DNA of 64,000 nucleotides from Camillea tinctor (lineage: Eukaryota; Ascomycota; Sordariomycetes; Xylariales; Xylariaceae), in the NCBI GenBank assembly GCA_022578605.1, contig MU394137.1, forward strand, positions 62,001 to 126,000, in the 5' to 3' direction. Shown here one piece after another: positions 45,795 to 58,312 of the stretch. A program made the position numbers and the translations under genes. Within the stretch, counting starts at the first letter, position 1. Each line of letters starts with the position of its first letter. The notes below the pieces were generated by a model. It was not told the origin of the DNA, ran no database searches, and saw only the letters and a program-made list of their open reading frames with translations.

Positions 45795-48516
45795 ATGGTC
45801 CGCAACAAGGTCGCAAAGGCATGTGTTCGATGCCGGCGGCAGAAGCTTAGGGTAAGTTGACTTCCGATACAAGCATTGGCCTCCACCGGCTTGTTATAAA
45901 AACTGACACGCAACTTTTACATAGTGCGACGAAGAACGCCCTTGTACATTGTGTGTCCGTGGTGGGGCTGAATGCGTTGCAATACAACCCCAACCATGGC
46001 AAACCCCATACTCTGGGCAGACTAAAGGTAGGAGTTTGAGAAGAAAAGGATCCGTGACCCACGGTCAAGTTACGAAATCGGGTCGGAAGCCACGTTCACC
46101 GGACCTAAATGATGATAATAGCTCTCCGACGGATGATAGTAACGGTGGATGTACTCTTGGAAATAATGAGCCTGGAAGTAGCTTGTCCGAAGGACAGACG
46201 CTAGCCACGAGTGGGAATGACTGTGGAGGTTCCAGCTCTACCATCGGGCTTGTAGAAGAGGTAATAAGGAACTCGCTATCAGGCCTACACGAAGACAGTC
46301 TTGGAGAAACTAATAGAACCGCATACCAGGCTTTCCACCATCATGATACTGCTTCTCTAGAAACGGCTGAGACTTCAGCTCTTGGCTACAGCCCTAACAC
46401 ACGAAAGTCACTTCTGAGTAGTGGCTTAGAAGACTTGTCAACACATAGTATAGGATCTGAGCGTCAACCATGCCAAGTCAGAGCCTCTCATTCAGCGGCA
46501 ACAGAGCTCATGTCATTACTCCCTAGTAGGGATGCCGTGATGATTCTAGTTGATAATTATTTTAACAAGATTCATTGGTTTATGCTGCTTTTCCACCAGA
46601 GAGAGTTCAAGAGGTCTCTAAATGATATTTATGACGACAACGACGGTATACTTCAGACAACAACACCACAAAATAGTAACACTGTGGGATACGTAAGTGT
46701 GTTGTTGGCTGCCTGTGCTCTCAGCCTCCGGTACATAGACACCGATCAACGAAAACAACTTGCCAGCCATGGATACGACTCGCAGGTGCTAAGAGAGAAC
46801 ATACTCACCTCGCTACGACTCAGACTTCTCGAAATTCTTGCTCTGGGTTCATTAGAGGCTGTCCAGATGTGCGTTCTACTCAGCAGTTACTATCTCTACC
46901 ATGGAGAACCGGAATTGGCATGGCCCCTTAGCGGGTGTGCATTGCGACTTGCTCAAGCACTCGAACTTCACCGCCGTCCCATGTCTCATAATGCTCACTT
47001 GGCGTCCTGCGGTGACTTATATCAACGCGAGGTTCAAGCTAGGAAGCGTTGTTGGTGGGCTGTGCATGAAATTGATACATTTTGCTCCATGATATACGGG
47101 TTTCCCCTGAGTATATCTGATAGTGACTGTGACGTCGAATCCCTAGATTCCCGCGATCCCTGGTCGATTGCTGCGGATGGGCAATCGTCTTTATCAGCCG
47201 AGCCGAGTTTGTTAGTTTACAAGTGCTCTATGTCAGCGCTGACGAAGATTGTTAAATCTGCTCTTAAAGACCTATACGGACTGCGCAAGAAGCCGCACGG
47301 GCAATCCAGCGGGCCTACGGCGACTAGCGAGGCATCGTCAGCTCTTCCGAGCATTACTAGAAAGATAGCTGTTCTTGATGCACAATTAGCTCAATGGTAT
47401 TCGGATCTTCCAACAAAATTACGCTTGAAGAAATTTGCACAACCTAATTCGACAAGTCCAAGCAGCCACAATAACGCTCAGAATAGATCTCGGCTGCAGG
47501 AGCCCCGGGCTTTAAGTTTTGACGATCAACTCTTCCAACTACAAGCTCTCGCTTTGAAGCTTGCATACGAGAACGCAAGGATCCTGATCCACAGGCCGCT
47601 TCTATCCTACAAGGTTGTCAATTCGTCAAATCCATCTAGCGACTCTGAACCTACGAAACGCCATGATTCGTTTCACGTCTTCATTCAGGCATGCCGTGAC
47701 GCCGCGCTACAGATTTCCTGGGCTGGGCATACGACTATCTTCAAGGAAGCATCAACCACTTACGCACTGAACTTCATCTCATTACATCTTCTGACCGCTG
47801 GAGTTACGCTATGTATCATGACAAGCCTGAGTCCTCTGAGCCAGGAGTCCTTCGAATCCAAGATGGGCATACGTCGGCTCATGGAAATGCAAATGACCCT
47901 GAGGCCAACATCAATCGTCGCTGACCAGGGTCTCCAAATCTTGAAGAAGCTATTGTCGCTTGTAATGAAGAAGGAAACAGATACGATGCTCGAATTCGGT
48001 CCCAGCAGCCATGAAACGACTGCGACGCAATATATTGCAGACCGAATAGAAAATACCAGTTCAACTACTAATCACGAAGCCCCATCGCAGTGTAATGAAA
48101 CTCCATTAGAAGATGGTGGTCAGCAGGACGATGTAGCGACCGTCCCACCGGGGTTCTCTTCTGAGATAACTACCGAGAACTTTAATGATATGGGAGCACT
48201 ATCATCCGCGGCGACGATTGGCGGTGCATCCTTCGACTTGGGCGACTTGTGTCAAGACCCTCTCACGGCACAAGCGATGTTAGACTTCGAGCAAGGTACG
48301 TGACCTCCGCCACCACCACTGCTAGTTTATACTGACTCTCATCGGGACCGTCAAGCGATGGTATCGCTAAATAATAATAGCGAGGATCAGGATGGTCGCA
48401 TAGCTCCTAACTTGGATACACCCACGGCGGCTAACTCTTCTATCGGCCAGGACCCGGGATGGATGTGGAGTTCGACCATCGACGTACAATGGCTGGACTG
48501 GGGTAACAACCCATGA
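45795..48516 (+). CDS. Zn2Cys6 transcription factor with Fungal_trans-like domain
   Basis: Nuclear regulator. Exons 45795-45851, 45925-48295 and 48356-48516 join in frame to 862 residues. The zinc cluster (Cys10, 13, 20, 26, 29, 36; CVRCRRQKLRC then CTLC and C) is split by intron 1 immediately before Cys20, a common place for an intron in this family. A Ser/Asn-rich linker follows, then the middle homology region with IHWFMLLFHQREFKRSL, VSVLLAACALSLRYID and RKRCWWAVHEIDTFCSMIYG. Intron 2 (60 bases, GTACGT...CAAG) is inferred: without it the frame stops after DFEQGT, and with it the protein gains a C-terminus ending in WSSTIDVQWLDWGNNP. Convergent with the rhamnosidase gene, 300 bases apart. 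Whether it controls rhamnose use cannot be told from sequence. Confidence 0.88.
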
Positions 48517-48816
48517 AGAGGGGTATATGTGAGGCATTCTAGCCCTATAATACATCTAGCTAGATTGCAATATCATACCTTCGGTGTAATATTGCGTTCG
48601 TTAATGCGCTTGAACATCCATTTAGAGACAATACGCACATGTCACTGGTCAGGCTGCTTCCTCTCCCCTATTATACTAGCATACCTCACCAATACCACTC
48701 GGAGTATATCTTAGCAAATGCATGGTAGCTAGAACAGCCTATTCCTATAACAGTACGTTCTAATATTACCCCTTAATATTACGTCCTAACGGTGCGTCCT
48801 AAACATGAGCTCTTAT
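48517..48816. other. Convergent 3' flanks of regulator and rhamnosidase
   Basis: Short spacer with repeats of CCTAATATTACG-like sequence near 48760-48800. No gene. Confidence 0.5.
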
Positions 48817-51801
48817 TCACATGCGGAACTCGGGCACGTCAAAGTGATGAGTGCCGCTGCCAACCCGCACCGTGCCATTTTTGCTCCGCGGTAGCGTTAC
48901 TTCAGCATTCGAATTCGGCGGGACCACCAACTCCAAGTGAAACCCGTCGCTGTCGACATGCCAGTCCGTAGATATTTTCCCGTAGGGGCTCAGGTAGCTC
49001 GCCTTGGCATGCGTGATATTGGCCCCGGGCTCCACGGCCACCTTGACGGTTTTCCACCCGGGCTCGGCCGGTGCCAAGCCGCCGATGACCTGGAAGATCC
49101 AGTTGGCGACGGAGCCGAACGCGTAGTGGTTGAAGGAAGTCATCTCGCCGGGGTTCAGTGATCCGTCGGAGAGCAGACTATCCCATCGCTCCCAGGTGGT
49201 TGTGCCGTTCATAACGACTTGATACAGCCACGAGGGTACCGTCGTCTCCAGTAGCATTTTGTAAAAGGTATTCGTCATGTTGTATTTCGTGAGAGCAAGG
49301 CCGAGCAAGTGGGTCCCAGCAAACCCAGTTCCTACTAGGTGGTTGTTATCCTCAATGATTTTCTGTAGGCGCTCGGCGGCTGCAACGTCCTGGCCATCTG
49401 AGGAGAAAAGGTCGAAGTACAGCGGCAGGACTAGACCTGTTTGGGTCTCGTTGAAGACTGTACCGTCGGAATTGATCCAGGCATCTGCGAAAGCAGACCT
49501 GAGTTGGGCTGCCCAGGAGCTGTAGTGTTTATAATCGTCCTCTAAGCTCAACTCAGAGGCCATATTAGCGACCAGGTCCGTAACGTAGACAAGGTACGAA
49601 TCAGCGACATAGGTCCCGTTAGTAGTAGCATTACCAGGTGCATCTGAAGGGGCCAGGGGATCCAGCCAGTCGCCGAACTGAAAAGACGAGCGGTCCCACA
49701 GACCAGCATCATTTCTCGAAATGCCTTTGTCTAGCCAGTCTTTGGCACCTTGGTACTGTTCTCTCAAGGCATCGAGGTCTCCCGAGAAGCGATAGACATT
49801 CCATGGATTTGCGACTATCACATCGCCCCAAATCGCGGTCGGTCTCGCTGCACCAGTAGCGGGGACTGCTGGCACCACAATGGGCGTAATACCTGGATAG
49901 ATAAAACTAGGTTAGAGCTATGATCAATTTCATGATCAAGACCCAGGTATACTTGCCTCCAGCAGCTACTTGCTCGAAATGAACATCCTTCCGTTTGTTA
50001 GCGTAGTGTAGGGGTTGGGTCGTCCTCATACGTAATATATCACTTACCTTCAGCCACCCGTTCCAAAAGCCTGAGGCGTCATATAGGAAGTTGGCAGTCG
50101 GGGCAAAGGCATGGGCGTCTCCAGTCCACCCAAGTCTCTCATCTCTTTGCGGACAGTCTGTCGGAAGACTCATGAAGTTTCCTTTCACTGTAATGTCGAT
50201 TAGCTAACATTCAAACTAGAACGGCATTCTCCCCGATGCCCAAAAGAGGATAATGACTCACTGCTCCAGCGAACATTTTGTGTGAGCTTATTTAGAAGCG
50301 CTTCAGAACATTCAAATTGGCCTGTCTCTTGCATATCTGAATGAACAACAATGGCAGTTACTGAGTCCTTGTCTAGCGGGGTATCATCGGTAGGCCAACC
50401 CTCAACGCGGACATATCTGAATCCATGATACGTGAAGGTTGGCTCCCACGTAAGAGTACCATTTCCTGAGAGAATTACATAGTCTGTTTGTGTAGCATCT
50501 CTTAGGGGACGAGTAGCGACGTCGCCATTCTCGAGAACTATCAAATACCTATATGTTAGTTCCGAGACCAGTAACCATAAGTATTACCGTAGTTGGGAAT
50601 ATCGCCTATGTAGACAAATAGAGCATGACTCGCCTTCTGTGTGAACTATTTTGATTGTGGTATTCGCCGGACCGGATACCTTGAGACGAAGCCATCCTAC
50701 TAGATTCTGGCCGAAATCTAGAATTGGTTTTCCATTCGGACTTGTGAGGATTTGTCTCAACTCGACTTCTTCTGTGCGACGAATAGGGGGTCCTACTGGC
50801 TCCGTGAGTACGCTATAGGGAGCTTTGACTTCTTTGACACCAATCCACTCGGCAGTACTCGGTGCTACAAAGCCGGCAGACGACCATCCTAGTTGCTCAA
50901 GGTTTGAATCGTAGCGTTCCCCGTCGTAAATCTCAGAGGTAATAATAGGTCCCGATCCAGACTTCCAGGACTCATCGGTGTAAAGAGCTTCCTTGGTTCC
51001 GTCTTCCTTTGTGAGGACTAATAAGGCCATAACCCCTATAGTGTCTCCCCAATTGTTACGTTGGCCACCATTATAGCCAAGCCGGCCCGAGTACCAGCCC
51101 TCTCCACCTTGAATCCCGATAGCATTGGCGCCCTTTTTGATTAGGTCAGTGACATCGTGGGTGTCGTAGATGTGCCTATGGGTATATGATTGCCAGCCGG
51201 GTGCAAGCACTGCATCACCGACATGCTGCCCGTTGATGTGGGCATCATATATTCCATTAGCGGTAATATAAAGACGCGCAGAGGCTATAGAGTCAGGCAC
51301 AACAAATTCCTTGCGAAAGAGCACAGGCCGGTGAGTCGCATCCTGTTCGGTTTCCTTATCAGCTGCGATCATTAAAGCCCCGGACCAGGCTTCTTCAGAT
51401 AAAAGCCCAGTCTCGACACTAACAGACTCAGACCAAGGTGTCTCAGGCTGATCGTCCTTGCCGTACGCCTTTACTCGGACTTTTGCCGATTCTGCTGATG
51501 TGAGGGCGACAGTAGGCCATGGTACTAGCACTGAATCGCTAGAGTTGAAGTGAAATAGCTCAGGGCTACCCTGCACACCTCGAGAAACCTCAAGGCTGTA
51601 GCCACTTTGCGTCCAATCAGTCGCGTTCCCATCGAATCTCCAAGAGATCCGTGGTGTAGTTTCGCCAATACCTAAGGCGACTCTATGATGTTCAAACGAG
51701 ACCTGACAAATGGTGACAGCCATGGTTTTTGCCGCTTGTTTCTCTGGCTTCTCGTGGTGAGGTCCACTGCCCATCGGGCTATCGAGGTCCTTCGAAGCCA
51801 T
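48817..51801 (-). CDS. Alpha-L-rhamnosidase (GH78)
   Basis: Releases terminal L-rhamnose from plant glycosides or pectin fragments. Five exons on the minus strand: 51801-50634, 50537-50262, 50187-50048, 49987-49957 (31 bases) and 49892-48817; total 896 residues, normal for the family. N-terminal beta domains carry ISWRFDG and LDFGQNLVGWLRL; HTEVLENGD is re-formed across intron 1. The catalytic (alpha/alpha)6 barrel has DCPQRDERLGWTGDAHAF with the acid residues, then GDVIVANPW, MTSFNHYAFGSVANW and C-terminal beta domain GKISTDWHVDSDGF. No signal peptide, so probably intracellular. A conserved-looking start MAVTICQVSFEHHR lies at 51723, so the first 26 residues may not be used. Introns 1 and 4 need GC donors to keep the frame. 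Confidence 0.9.
49893..49956 (-). other. GC-AG intron 4 of the GH78 gene
   Basis: Donor GGAG/GCAAGT, the textbook GC-AG form, with a CTAAC branch site and acceptor ATCCAG. The nearest GT donor (CAA/GTATAC) leaves the wrong phase for the next exon. Confidence 0.7.
50538..50633 (-). other. GC-AG intron 1 of the GH78 gene
   Basis: Donor GAAG/GCGAGT, CTAAC branch site about 15 bases before the acceptor, acceptor GATAG. This choice gives HTEVLENGD, matching the family consensus, whereas GT donors nearby give a 39-base intron or an extra insertion. Inferred by frame and family fit, not by transcript data. Confidence 0.65.
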
Positions 51802-54800
51802 GGTGACTGACTGGTCTATATCATTACCAGTTAGCCTTGTAGTTTCCCGGTCTACATTATACCGACGTAGCCTTCACCACTGCCGATGAGAGGGGAACGC
51901 AGCAGGCACGGCCGGAGACAAGTCTTAGATCCGCAAACCTTACCACGCCCCTGATACGCGTATTCGCCCAGTTAACTGAATGGGTCGTGGGAGGAGCAAT
52001 AGATGTGTTTGTCCCCCGCCTTCGGCATATGGTCAACACGATGCTATCTCCGCATGCCAAGATTGCAACCCCTGAGTATTCTGGGGCCCCGCAATGTATA
52101 GAGCGGGATGATCAACGTTAGTTACCAAGTATGGGATATTCCGCTCAACTGAACTGGGTATCTGGTAACAATGTTTTCAATGGAACTGGCTTGATGCATA
52201 TACTTTAACCTAGGTTAGGTTCCTAGTGTTAGGTTAGTTACGTTATGCCGTAACCCAGATTGCTACGAGGTGGGACAACATAAAGGCAGCTGAGCAAATA
52301 TCATGGATCGTGGATCACATCACGTCACTTACATTAGCACAACATTACCCCGAGTCGGATTGGAACCACTGGAAACGAGGCCGGCGTGACAACTTTAATC
52401 TCGATGACAAACAATATGCATATCGGTGTCCGTCTTGCAGCGAAGTGCGTGCTTTTCAACGGTCACCGGCTAATCTATGGGCGTCTAAACTACATAGTAT
52501 AGGCCTCTTAGAAGACCATTTCTTCTTCTTCCTCCTCTTCTTCTCCTTCTTCTACATCCTTTAACCCGAAGCCGGAAAAATTATAAATTTGCATGCATAG
52601 TCTTTTCTAAGATACATGATTATCTACAAGAAATGTCCATTCTAGTTCGGAGTATTTGGTACATACATGTGTTAGTGATACTAACTATAGTTCTCTACCA
52701 ATAGCGTAATATGCAGCCTAACCAGCCCTAAGCAATGTGTCCCTCAGGTTAGATTTACTAACATCCTTTTATCAACGCTCAGTAATTTCAATTATATGCA
52801 TGATCTTATACAACATGTAAGGGGACTTCTGGAAACATGTCGGATTTGTGGCTATTCGAAAAAAAAAAGCTATTTAAAATGCTACCTACCTAGTTACACG
52901 CCTTAAGATCACTATACCGCTATGCCTACAGCACCGTGAGGGCCATATTTACAGATGCATCACCTATTAAGTAACAGTGTATGTTCATCTCGCTTGTAGA
53001 TGTTTCAGTTTCTTGTATACATTATCTCCTAGGTTAGTTCCGTCCATAGCCTTAAAGGTTAAGCCACTATATGAACACATCAACAATCGTATTGTGTTTT
53101 AGCTTAGTCCTTGTCGGATTCTGCTTTTCTCTTTACTGATTATCTCGTATTGAACGTCATATCCGTGAAATCCCATTATATAACATACTGCATGAAACAG
53201 CCAGGGATATTTTTCTTTGTACCCTATTGTATCGAGGTAAACTTCTCCAAAGGAATTTGCCCTAAGACTATCATGAGCCTTCCAGGTTAGGCCAGACAAC
53301 TCATTTAGTTGTCTTGATGTGTCACATATCCTCTGCAGTAATCACGTATATAAGAACAGGAAAAACCCGTGGTCTCTCAGCAGCCTATGAACGCACCAAA
53401 CCGAACAAACATTCAAGAGTTTTACACCTCTACTTAACCACAATCCAGCCAAGCCTTCAATAACCACTCCTTACTCGCAATTTGCAGCAAAAGACGTTTT
53501 CCAAGTTGTCGTACATGAGCCCATTTCCTACGCCCCTTACTTCGCCCAATACCTAGTGGCTGTATAGCTTCAGGAAACACAAGCCCTTATCCCTTTCCCT
53601 CCGCTACCCCCAGGCGAAAAGAAGCCGAAAAGGCCACCATGCCTGTGGCTTTAAATAGTGTCTTACCCTACGTGAGTAACACCAACATCTGGAGCACCAC
53701 CGCGTCTCCTGCAGCTCAAAACCCCCTTACGCCTTTACGTAGTTTTATCCGTTCATGGAACTTAGCACAGAATAAGTCTACTTCCTCGCGTAGTCCTATT
53801 ATACTGCGCACAAGATATCTTCCCACGAGCCCTGGATTTGTAACTGAGTCCCCTCAAATTTCATTCCATGTTTATGTATTATCTAAACACTCGAGAGCAG
53901 CGACTCTCACATTATAATCAAAGTCTAATACTAGTGGTAAGTACGATACAGTCCGCGAAACAACACGATCGCCGCGAAGATAATGTAGTTTAGTTTCGAG
54001 CCAACATACGATCCCTCAAATCCATATAAGCTAGGTTAGTTTAGTAGGTAATATCCTTTTTCCCCCTTTCCACATCGCGCACCCCCCTGGAGGCCTGTAT
54101 TAGGATAGCATATCCTTTTTTGAATGAATAAACCAGCTTACGTTGCTCAACAGAAAGTTAGTAAAGTGTCCGTACATATTAGTGACACCAACAAATCTCC
54201 GAAGCACAATGTTGTTCACCGAGATATAAATTACCCTATGTACTTCATCTTTAGATATTACACTAACTTATCTAAACCCAAGTGAATGCGTGATATAATA
54301 GCAGGCTAGTCGGCTCCGCCGACCACTACCGAACCCTGGAACCCGTTGAATATTTTTAGACAGAGTTAGTATTGTAGCCGGTCTTGTTCACTACGCAGTG
54401 CCGGAAGATTTAGTGTTTTCGAACTTATCAAGATACTATTTAGTTGTAGGTTATTTACTCACTACCCCTTATTACCCCTTACTACTCCTTTTTAGCTGGC
54501 GTCGCGACTGTTAGGCTAGACTAGGATGACATTGAGCGACCGCAAACTCTAAAAGTCTCCGAAGACCGTTTACTCAAAACGGCAAGGCACCACAGTGCAT
54601 GTAAGAGATCGCACATGATTTCTTATACGCTACTAGCCTAGCGACGATAGACCTTAGCCTGTGCTCTTCCCCCGTACTCGACAGTAAGTATTCGTGCGCA
54701 CACACCGTACCTCAGTATGCCTCTATCCAATCATCAATATGATGGTCAATTATCAGCATCATGCGATGTCGTCGATTTATAATTCATACAGAGTGTCGGA

Positions 54801-54990
54801 TTAATAATTCGTACAGCGCGACCATTATGGTAGGTTATAAAAGAAGTTGATTGTCGACGACAACAACTGTTTGAGCTCGCTTGCCTCAGCAATGAGTAGA
54901 GTCGTATACCCATACTCACCATCGCTACAAATACAAAACCTACCTAGATAATAAATAAAACCTACTTGCTTCAAGTTTACCTACCAAACC
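51802..54990. other. Long intergenic region; no gene recognised
   Basis: Contains the rhamnosidase promoter. A 92-codon plus-strand frame (53639-53917) is preceded by an in-frame stretch rich in Pro/Ser but has no family resemblance. TTCTTCTTCCTCC repeats lie near 52523-52555. Several TAGGTTAGG-type short repeats occur. No tRNA or transposon end was recognised. Confidence 0.45.
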
Positions 54991-55787
54991 ATGGTCCCTA
55001 TCCGTGTCGCCTTGATTGGACTCTCGGCTTCCGCCAAGACATCCTGGGCGGAGGACGCACACCTTCCGTACCTGTTATCGCCCCTGGGTAGGCCTCACTA
55101 CGAGATCGTCGCGCTGCTGAACTCCAGCACCGAGGCCGCGCAGGCTGCTCGAAAGCACTCCCAGCTGCCCCCCAGTGTCCGGACGTACGGCGACCCCGAG
55201 CAGCTAGCCGCAGACGCGCAGGTCGACCTAGTCGTGTGCAGCACGCGGGTCGACAAGCACATCCCGACGACCGCCGCATCGCTCAAAGCCGGGAAAGCGG
55301 TATTTATCGAGTGGCCGCTGGCAGCGAGCTACGCGGAGGCCATGTCGCTGACGGGCGACCTCAGCACCAGCATCGCGGGGCTGCAGAGCCGGGTCTCGCC
55401 GGTGGTGCTCAAGATCAGGCAGGTTCTCGCGTCGGGGCGCATCGGGCGGGTGCTCAGCAGCGAGGTGCGCGCGCGCGCGGCGCCTACCTGGGCGATGACG
55501 CTCACCGCGAGCCCGTCGAGATTAAGGTCCACGACCACGCGACGGACGAGGTCGTCGACGTCGACTGGGACTGGGCGGACTGGCAGAAGACGTTGCCTAC
55601 GCGGGCGAGGAACGTGGCGGAGATATACGAGCGGTATGCGCGCTGGCGGGAGAACCAGCAGCCGGACGGGGCTGCCGTGCCAGTACCTGAGGACGCCGAG
55701 TGGCCTCGTCTGCACGATGCTGTAGTGCGGATGAAGGAATTCGATGAGCTCTTTAGGCAATATGATTCGCAGAACGGTGGAGTTTGA
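54991..55787 (+). pseudogene. Gfo/Idh/MocA-family oxidoreductase with internal deletion and frameshift
   Basis: The first frame (54991 to about 55470) encodes a good N-terminal Rossmann half: VALIGLSASAKTSWAEDAHLP, VVCSTRVDKH, FIEWPLAAS, then VLASGRIGRVLSSEVRA. The last part is read in another frame (to 55787): GAYLGDDAHREPVEIKVHDH, WDWADWQKTLPTRARNVAE and MKEFDELFRQYD. That is the expected C-terminal end of the same family (Gal80-like fungal oxidoreductases). The two parts meet inside a CG repeat at 55466-55480, and the whole middle, roughly 120 residues with the substrate-binding beta sheet, is absent. Together only about 265 residues remain where about 390 are usual. Either a real deletion or an assembly collapse at the CG tract. 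As given, it cannot make a working enzyme. Confidence 0.8.
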
Positions 55788-58312
55788 GATATCCAACTAA
55801 TTTTGACTATGTTAGTAAGATATCAAATCTGCCGAAGCTTAGAAAATAATCAGCTTCGCTGCTTTTTTAGAGTTCTATAGTCAGTCGTTAGCGATTCTAG
55901 TGTCATTTCCCCGTCCTTCAGGGCCGTCGCTTTCCGAGAATAGCGTCTGTTATTAGCAGCAACAATTGACTCTCTCTTTCTCTCTTAATTTCCCTCTCCA
56001 TCGATCTGCCTTGTTGTTTCTTTGAGTTAATTGTTCTTAGTTGGTGATCCTGGGAAGGAGAAGACGGTGGCCTTTCTGCATAATCTCTTTTGATTCATCG
56101 ATCCATATGTGACCCCTTTTCGAGTGTTATTACGCGGCGGCGTCGTCGTAGTCATATGTGAGGTTACCAGCCGATGTCTCTAGTTAGTCTGCTTGATCCA
56201 ACTCCTTTTTTTTTGTTAGTTCGACTTGCCAACCTGACTAAGGTATAACTAGGCAGGTAGAGTAATATAACATTCGGAGAGTCCTTTTGCTGAATCAAGA
56301 AAGTCTTAACCTTCCGGCTTTAGCGATGCGTTGTGGCGGTTTTTAAAACGCTCTGACGTTTCATTCAATTTCTTTTCCAAATCTCTCTTGGTTAGTGTTG
56401 TCTCTTCCGAGGTATTCTGGAACCGAGCTGAGATTTCTTGGCTATAATACTTCGGAGGATGGAGAAGAATAGGGCAAAGCTGGTTTGGCGATCATATGTT
56501 ATTTTATGCATCATCATTGAGCCCGAGCCACTCAACACTTTTCTCAATCTTATGATTTCTTGGTTGGATAATTGGACTGATTGACAGATGAATTGATTTT
56601 TGTGGTAAAATTCCCGCCCGGGGAATATTCGCAACATAGACGTTGTAAGCGAGAAAACGAAAAAGAAACAAAACAAGAAAGAAAAAGAAAGAGAAAAAAA
56701 AGACGCGGTTACGAGGCACGGGAATAGGATCGAAGATCAACTATGCCGCTATGCCTCGACGGTAGTTCGTAGTTGGGGAATTGGGTCTCTATTATAAAGA
56801 GATTTCCTGAAATAGGTCGATCAATGGATATGATTCGGTAGGTTGGGAAAGGCCAGTAGAAGTAGTATAATTGTTAAGGGGAACTTTGCGCCGAGAGATT
56901 TCCCAAGTGGGTCCTTTTCAGGCCCTCTCAGCACCGAAACGGATGCTGAGACGCTTTGATTCGGCCGTAGAGAGCACTAGATACGGCCCGACTGACTCAA
57001 ACGGGGCATCGGTGAGGGGCGTCTCCACCCCCGTTCAGGTTGCACGGGCTGTCCCCATTACCTCCCCAAGTGTTAGGCGAGTAGGGCCTGCGCCATTATA
57101 ATCTCTTAGTCAGTCTGGTCACTCTACATAGCCGACAGCCGGATTTAACCTTTTTTCTCTCTTTTTAAGTATGAAGGTAACAAGTATTTGGTAAGTTGGT
57201 ACCTGCGTACATCCATTCAGTTCAGAGTATTTAGTGGGAAAGCCAAAATGAAGCTAACCTGACGATCTTCCATCTTTTATTCCAATTTTCGTTTTCGACT
57301 CCCGTGGTTTAACTATACAGAGTCACCGAGTTTGACGCACATATTCCTAACGTAGTAATAATTCCTATCATATTCCGAGACTCGTGCGAATCTCGCAAAA
57401 TTGATCTACCTTATCGAGATCCGATTCTAGGACTCTTGCTTCCAGTTATCTCAGCTATCTTGGTTTATCTCTATGTACTTTGTCCTAACCTAGGTACCTA
57501 CTCAATCTACAACTTACTTATCATCCCAAACCCTAGCGTGCTGACGTAGTATCACAAAGATAGGCTGGGGTGAGCTGATAAGTACTACAACCAGTGCGGA
57601 AACCGATCTCCATTAAATCTTTCCTTCCGATCTTTAGCTGCTTCCAAGCTTATCCTAGATAAGACATGGCCAAGAAGATAAACGTGCCAACCCCGGCGAG
57701 CCCGTCGAAGTCGTACATGACGCTAAATGCTGAAGGACGGGTTAGGACGGGGTTATGCCCCTGTCCACCAGGTGCTAGAGGTAGGATCGCGAGACCCAGC
57801 CAGCCGGGGGACCTTGGCAGTGATGTCAACTTGCCTCTATCTAGGTATGTACGTATACTTCTCGTTTACCCAGTCTCTCTCTCTCTCTCTCTCTTTCTCT
57901 CGCTTGCCTCTGATCTTCTTTTTTTTTTCTTGTTTCCTTCCCCAGGCTCTGGTACTAAGTACTTATGCATATTCCAATTCCTATTCCTATTTCTTATTCC
58001 AATTGATCTTATTTCCCATTCGCTCCTTTTTAATATTCCTGTTTCTGCACGCGACTGGTACTTGTACTACTCTTTTCCCCTTTTCATTGTTTTATTTTTA
58101 TTTTTTACATTCTCTTATTCGCTTAACTCTCACGCCTTCAACACAACGTTATCCTATGGATCACCTCTTTTAACTACCCTGTCTCGAAGGAATTGATCAG
58201 ACCCAGCACGCTGTTAGTGGCATTGACAGTTTGCTGTAGTCGCATAATCTGTTTGCCTCTGCTCTCGTGACCTCGTTGGATCAAGGAGGAAGAACATCAT
58301 CTGGACTCAAAG
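55788..58312. other. Intergenic and leader region of the permease gene
   Basis: No gene is supported. Open frames at 56871-57101 and 57666-58196 have no family resemblance; the latter overlaps a CT microsatellite near 57873-57900 and is Leu/Phe/Ser-rich by low complexity. The last few hundred bases should be promoter and leader of the permease. Confidence 0.45.

Noticed and set aside
57666..58196. 176-codon frame upstream of the permease
   Set aside because: Most of it reads through a CT microsatellite and polypyrimidine DNA, giving Leu/Phe/Ser runs. No conserved motif.
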